From the NCBI RefSeq assembly GCF_027484545.1, contig NZ_JAIXST010000044.1, positions 1 through 40,773 on the forward strand: a stretch of DNA of 40,773 bases, read 5' to 3'. Of this stretch, positions 38,562-40,773 are shown piece after piece. How positions within the stretch are numbered: position 1 is the stretch's first letter; each line of letters opens with the position of its first letter. The position numbers were made by a program, and so were the translations under genes. This DNA is from Runella sp. (GTDB taxonomy: Bacteria; Bacteroidota; Bacteroidia; Cytophagales; Spirosomataceae). A model generated the notes under the pieces. The model was not told where the DNA came from and made no database searches. It saw only the letters and a list, made by a program, of their open reading frames with translations.

Positions 38562-40615
38562 ATGCCTTGCTTCGTTATACGCTGGCTTTTGTCGGCGGAA
38601 TTTTGTTACACGGCATTTTTTCCAAATCTTTTGTTGGAAATATTGGGTACAAATTTGTGTTCGGAGCCGTTCTGTTTTTGAGTGCACTCCTTTTTCTGCT
38701 CCTTCGTTTTCGTAAAAGCAATCGTTATAGTCTTGGTTTATTAACCATTCTTCTATTTGTAGGACTGGGGTGGGTTCGTACTCCTTCTTTACACGATAAG
38801 ACTGATTTTAGCCACGTTATTGCTTATGAGGTGGCAGTTACATCACCACCCGAAACCCGCGCTAAAACCTACAAAATAGAAGCGATGGTGCTGAAAGCTC
38901 AATGGGAGAATCAATGGCATCCACTTTCAGGAAAAATACTTCTTTACATTGACAAAGGAGCACCAAAGCCTCATTATGGTGATGTATTACTTATTCGTGG
39001 GGCACCCCGTTTGGTAGAACCTCCCCAAAATCCCGCGCAATTTGATTATCAAAGATTCCTCTCTTATAAACAGATTTTTCACCAACATTACCTGCGCAGT
39101 ACTGATTTTGCTCTGACGGGTAAACGCGAAACAAATTGGCTGAAAGAATGGGCATTCACCGTCAGTGAATGGAGTGATGTCGCCTTACGCCGATTGGTGC
39201 CGCTCGACCGTGAATATGCAGTGGCCAAGGCGATGATTCTTGGTCTGCGTGATGAAATGGATAATGAATTGGTTCAGGCTTATTCGGCAGCCGGTGCTGT
39301 GCATGTATTATCGGTATCTGGTTTTCACGTGGGGATTTTTGTGCTTTTGTTGGCTTGGTTACTTCGGTTTATAAAAAAACGCCGACATGGCCTATTTCTT
39401 TATTTAGGGATTACCTTAGGAATCATGTGGTTTTATGCTGTATTGACCGGGTTGTCAGCTCCCGTGGTTCGTTCGGCATTGATGGTTACGATACTTTTGT
39501 TGGCAGAGCCGCTGGGAAAGACAAAAGATACAAAAAATGCCCTCTTCGGTTCAGCTTTGATTTTATTGGTGCTTGACCCGTTGTTGATTTATTCGGTTAG
39601 TTTTCAATTGTCGTATGCGGCATTGGGAGGGATTCTTTTTTGGCAACCTGTTTTATACCAAAGCCTTACCTTTAAAGATTGGTTTTTAGATAAAATTTGG
39701 GAAGTTTCTGCGGCGGCTCTTACGGCGCAGTTGGCTACTTTCCCTTTGGCTGTCTATTATTTTCATCAGTTCCCTACGTATTTTCTGTTGGTAAATCCCG
39801 TAGTGGTTGGGCTGTCGGTGGCTATGCTCTATGTGGCATTTGTCACCCTTGCGTTGTCCTGGATACCGTTTTTATCAGTAGGCTTAGGTTGGCTTTTGAC
39901 GATGCTCACCTGGCTTTTAAATCAGGCGGTAGTATTGACTGAACAACTACCGTATTCGGTGTTAGGCAATTTATCCTTTTCCAGGTTAGAACTGTTGTTG
40001 GTTTATGGAATCGGCGGGTGTTTATTGGCGCTCCTGTACTATCGTAATGTACGTTGGTTTTGCGGGATTGGAATCGCAAGTGTAGGCTTGTTGATTTTGC
40101 AAGTGGTTGAAATAAAGACTTTTAATAAACAAAAATGGTTGGTTATTCATTCGGTACCGAAGCAAAGTGCAGTCAGTTTGATAGATGGAAGACAGGCAGT
40201 TTTGGTCGCAGATTCGGCTTTTTTTCAGCCTGATCAAAAGCCTTTTAATTTCTATCTTAAGAATTTTTACGTTAATCAAAGCATTGGTTATACTCAATAT
40301 GAACCTTTAGAGGTTCCTGCGGCGGATGTAAAGATACTTCCATTTGGGAAACTTATCGTATGGCAAGGCCGAAAAATCCTATTCGTTGAAAAACCTATTG
40401 CGTGGACATTACCTCCCATTGCTGATTACATATTAATTCGGAATAACGCCTTTCGTAAATCAGAGCAATTACGCATTGTTTTTGGAAATCAAAGGCTCAT
40501 CTTCGATAATTCCAATAAATTTTATGTATTAGATACATTGGAAAAACAGGCGGTATCTCGCCGACTGCCCTGGTATTTTGTGAACAAGAAAGGTGCTTTG
40601 GTAGCTCAATTTTAG
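38558..40615 (+). CDS. comEC: ComEC/Rec2-type DNA uptake membrane protein
   Basis: A 685-residue inner-membrane channel protein for transport of single-stranded DNA during natural transformation. After N-terminal helices comes a DUF4131-like soluble region (about 90-190; QNPAQFDYQRFL) and the Competence domain (about 220-500), with AVHVLSVSGFHVGIFVLL and WFYAVLTGLSAPVVRSALMV as signatures. It lacks the metallo-beta-lactamase domain found in Gram-positive ComEC, as usual in Bacteroidota; the C-terminal 150 residues are a short beta-rich tail of unclear role. Start overlaps the protease stop as ATGA, so expression is coupled to that of the protease. Confidence 0.9.
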   Translation: MNALLRYTLAFVGGILLHGIFSKSFVGNIGYKFVFGAVLFLSALLFLLLRFRKSNRYSLGLLTILLFVGLGWVRTPSLHDKTDFSHVIAYEVAVTSPPETRAKTYKIEAMVLKAQWENQWHPLSGKILLYIDKGAPKPHYGDVLLIRGAPRLVEPPQNPAQFDYQRFLSYKQIFHQHYLRSTDFALTGKRETNWLKEWAFTVSEWSDVALRRLVPLDREYAVAKAMILGLRDEMDNELVQAYSAAGAVHVLSVSGFHVGIFVLLLAWLLRFIKKRRHGLFLYLGITLGIMWFYAVLTGLSAPVVRSALMVTILLLAEPLGKTKDTKNALFGSALILLVLDPLLIYSVSFQLSYAALGGILFWQPVLYQSLTFKDWFLDKIWEVSAAALTAQLATFPLAVYYFHQFPTYFLLVNPVVVGLSVAMLYVAFVTLALSWIPFLSVGLGWLLTMLTWLLNQAVVLTEQLPYSVLGNLSFSRLELLLVYGIGGCLLALLYYRNVRWFCGIGIASVGLLILQVVEIKTFNKQKWLVIHSVPKQSAVSLIDGRQAVLVADSAFFQPDQKPFNFYLKNFYVNQSIGYTQYEPLEVPAADVKILPFGKLIVWQGRKILFVEKPIAWTLPPIADYILIRNNAFRKSEQLRIVFGNQRLIFDNSNKFYVLDTLEKQAVSRRLPWYFVNKKGALVAQF

Positions 40616-40669
40616 TAATTTTTCTTCTTTTTACGGCATCTTTCAAAGAAACTAATTAGGGTGATTGCA

Positions 40670-40773
40670 TCAAGTGTTAAGTTGGTTTAACAGGGTTTTA
40701 AGGTAAGCATCGTCGCGAGCGGCTTTCTTTCGCTTACGAGCCAAACTCATTTCAGTCGGCTCTCGCTTTAAGA
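40670..40773 (-). CDS. 3' end of a gene cut by the window edge
   Basis: On the minus strand the last 33 codons read LKREPTEMSLARKRKKAARD then DAYLKTLLNQLNT and stop at 40672-40670. Lys/Arg-rich, then helical; family not recognised. Its main part lies beyond the right edge, convergent with comEC. Confidence 0.4.
   Translation of the reverse strand, partial: LKREPTEMSLARKRKKAARDDAYLKTLLNQLNT

Noticed and set aside
1-40773. Search for tRNA, rRNA, CRISPR arrays, integrases and complete insertion sequences
   Set aside because: No cloverleaf-like T-arm consensus, no regularly spaced direct repeats, no integrase or full transposase was found apart from the RAYT gene.

Overview
The window looks like a chromosomal segment of a Bacteroidota bacterium, most likely order Cytophagales (Runella/Dyadobacter/Spirosoma-like). 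The reasons are promoters of the TTTG-N19-TAnnTTTG type, almost no Shine-Dalgarno sequences, a type IX secretion sorting domain, a ComEC without a metallo-beta-lactamase domain, and lineage families such as DUF2027-Smr and DUF6515. Most of it is ordinary core genome of moderate GC. The exceptions are an AT-rich foreign island at about 23.8-25.9 kb and several decayed genes. No tRNA, rRNA or CRISPR array was seen.

Layout. 0-2.9 kb: AtuA-like small protein, cysE behind an apparent poly-cysteine leader-peptide attenuator, a TetR regulator and a peroxiredoxin. 3.0-7.1 kb: ROK kinase, EVE protein, secreted protein, methyltransferase. 7.1-10.2 kb (minus): DUF433/DUF5615 toxin-antitoxin pair chained by ATGA overlaps to a DUF2027-Smr gene, then ahcY. 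10.3-12.6 kb: palindromes, a dead PIN gene, and dnaX with an A10 tract placed to make a gamma-like short product. 12.7-14.9 kb: outer-membrane barrel, aquaporin, MOSC protein. 14.9-16.8 kb: REP-associated transposase with a cluster of REP hairpins, acpH, dCMP deaminase. 16.8-19.7 kb: DUF922 protease-like protein, FKBP lipoprotein, small protein + HNH nuclease + GNAT acetyltransferase. 19.7-22.0 kb: a two-component system whose response regulator starts with a C9 tract and whose CHASE3 kinase holds eight tandem 21-residue repeats. 22.4-25.9 kb: GATase-like secreted protein, AT-rich HEPN-like gene, IS relic. 25.9-31.0 kb: hydrolase, secreted protein, aminotransferase, Crp regulator, alcohol dehydrogenase, DUF6515 pseudogene. 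31.0-35.7 kb: Tat-exported oxidoreductase, small membrane protein, ABC transporter pair, vanadium haloperoxidase. 36.2-40.8 kb: phoH, M43 protease with T9SS tail and a heptamer repeat in its signal region, comEC, and the 3' end of a gene cut by the window edge.

The strongest leads are (1) the leader peptide with four consecutive Cys codons, terminator and competing pairing in front of cysE; (2) the A10 tract in dnaX, where slippage either way meets a stop within a few codons; (3) the two-component system with a homopolymer at the response-regulator start and a repeat array in the kinase; and (4) the lone AT-rich HEPN-like gene beside an IS relic, a possible defence gene. All are read by eye from sequence and none was tested by search or folding.
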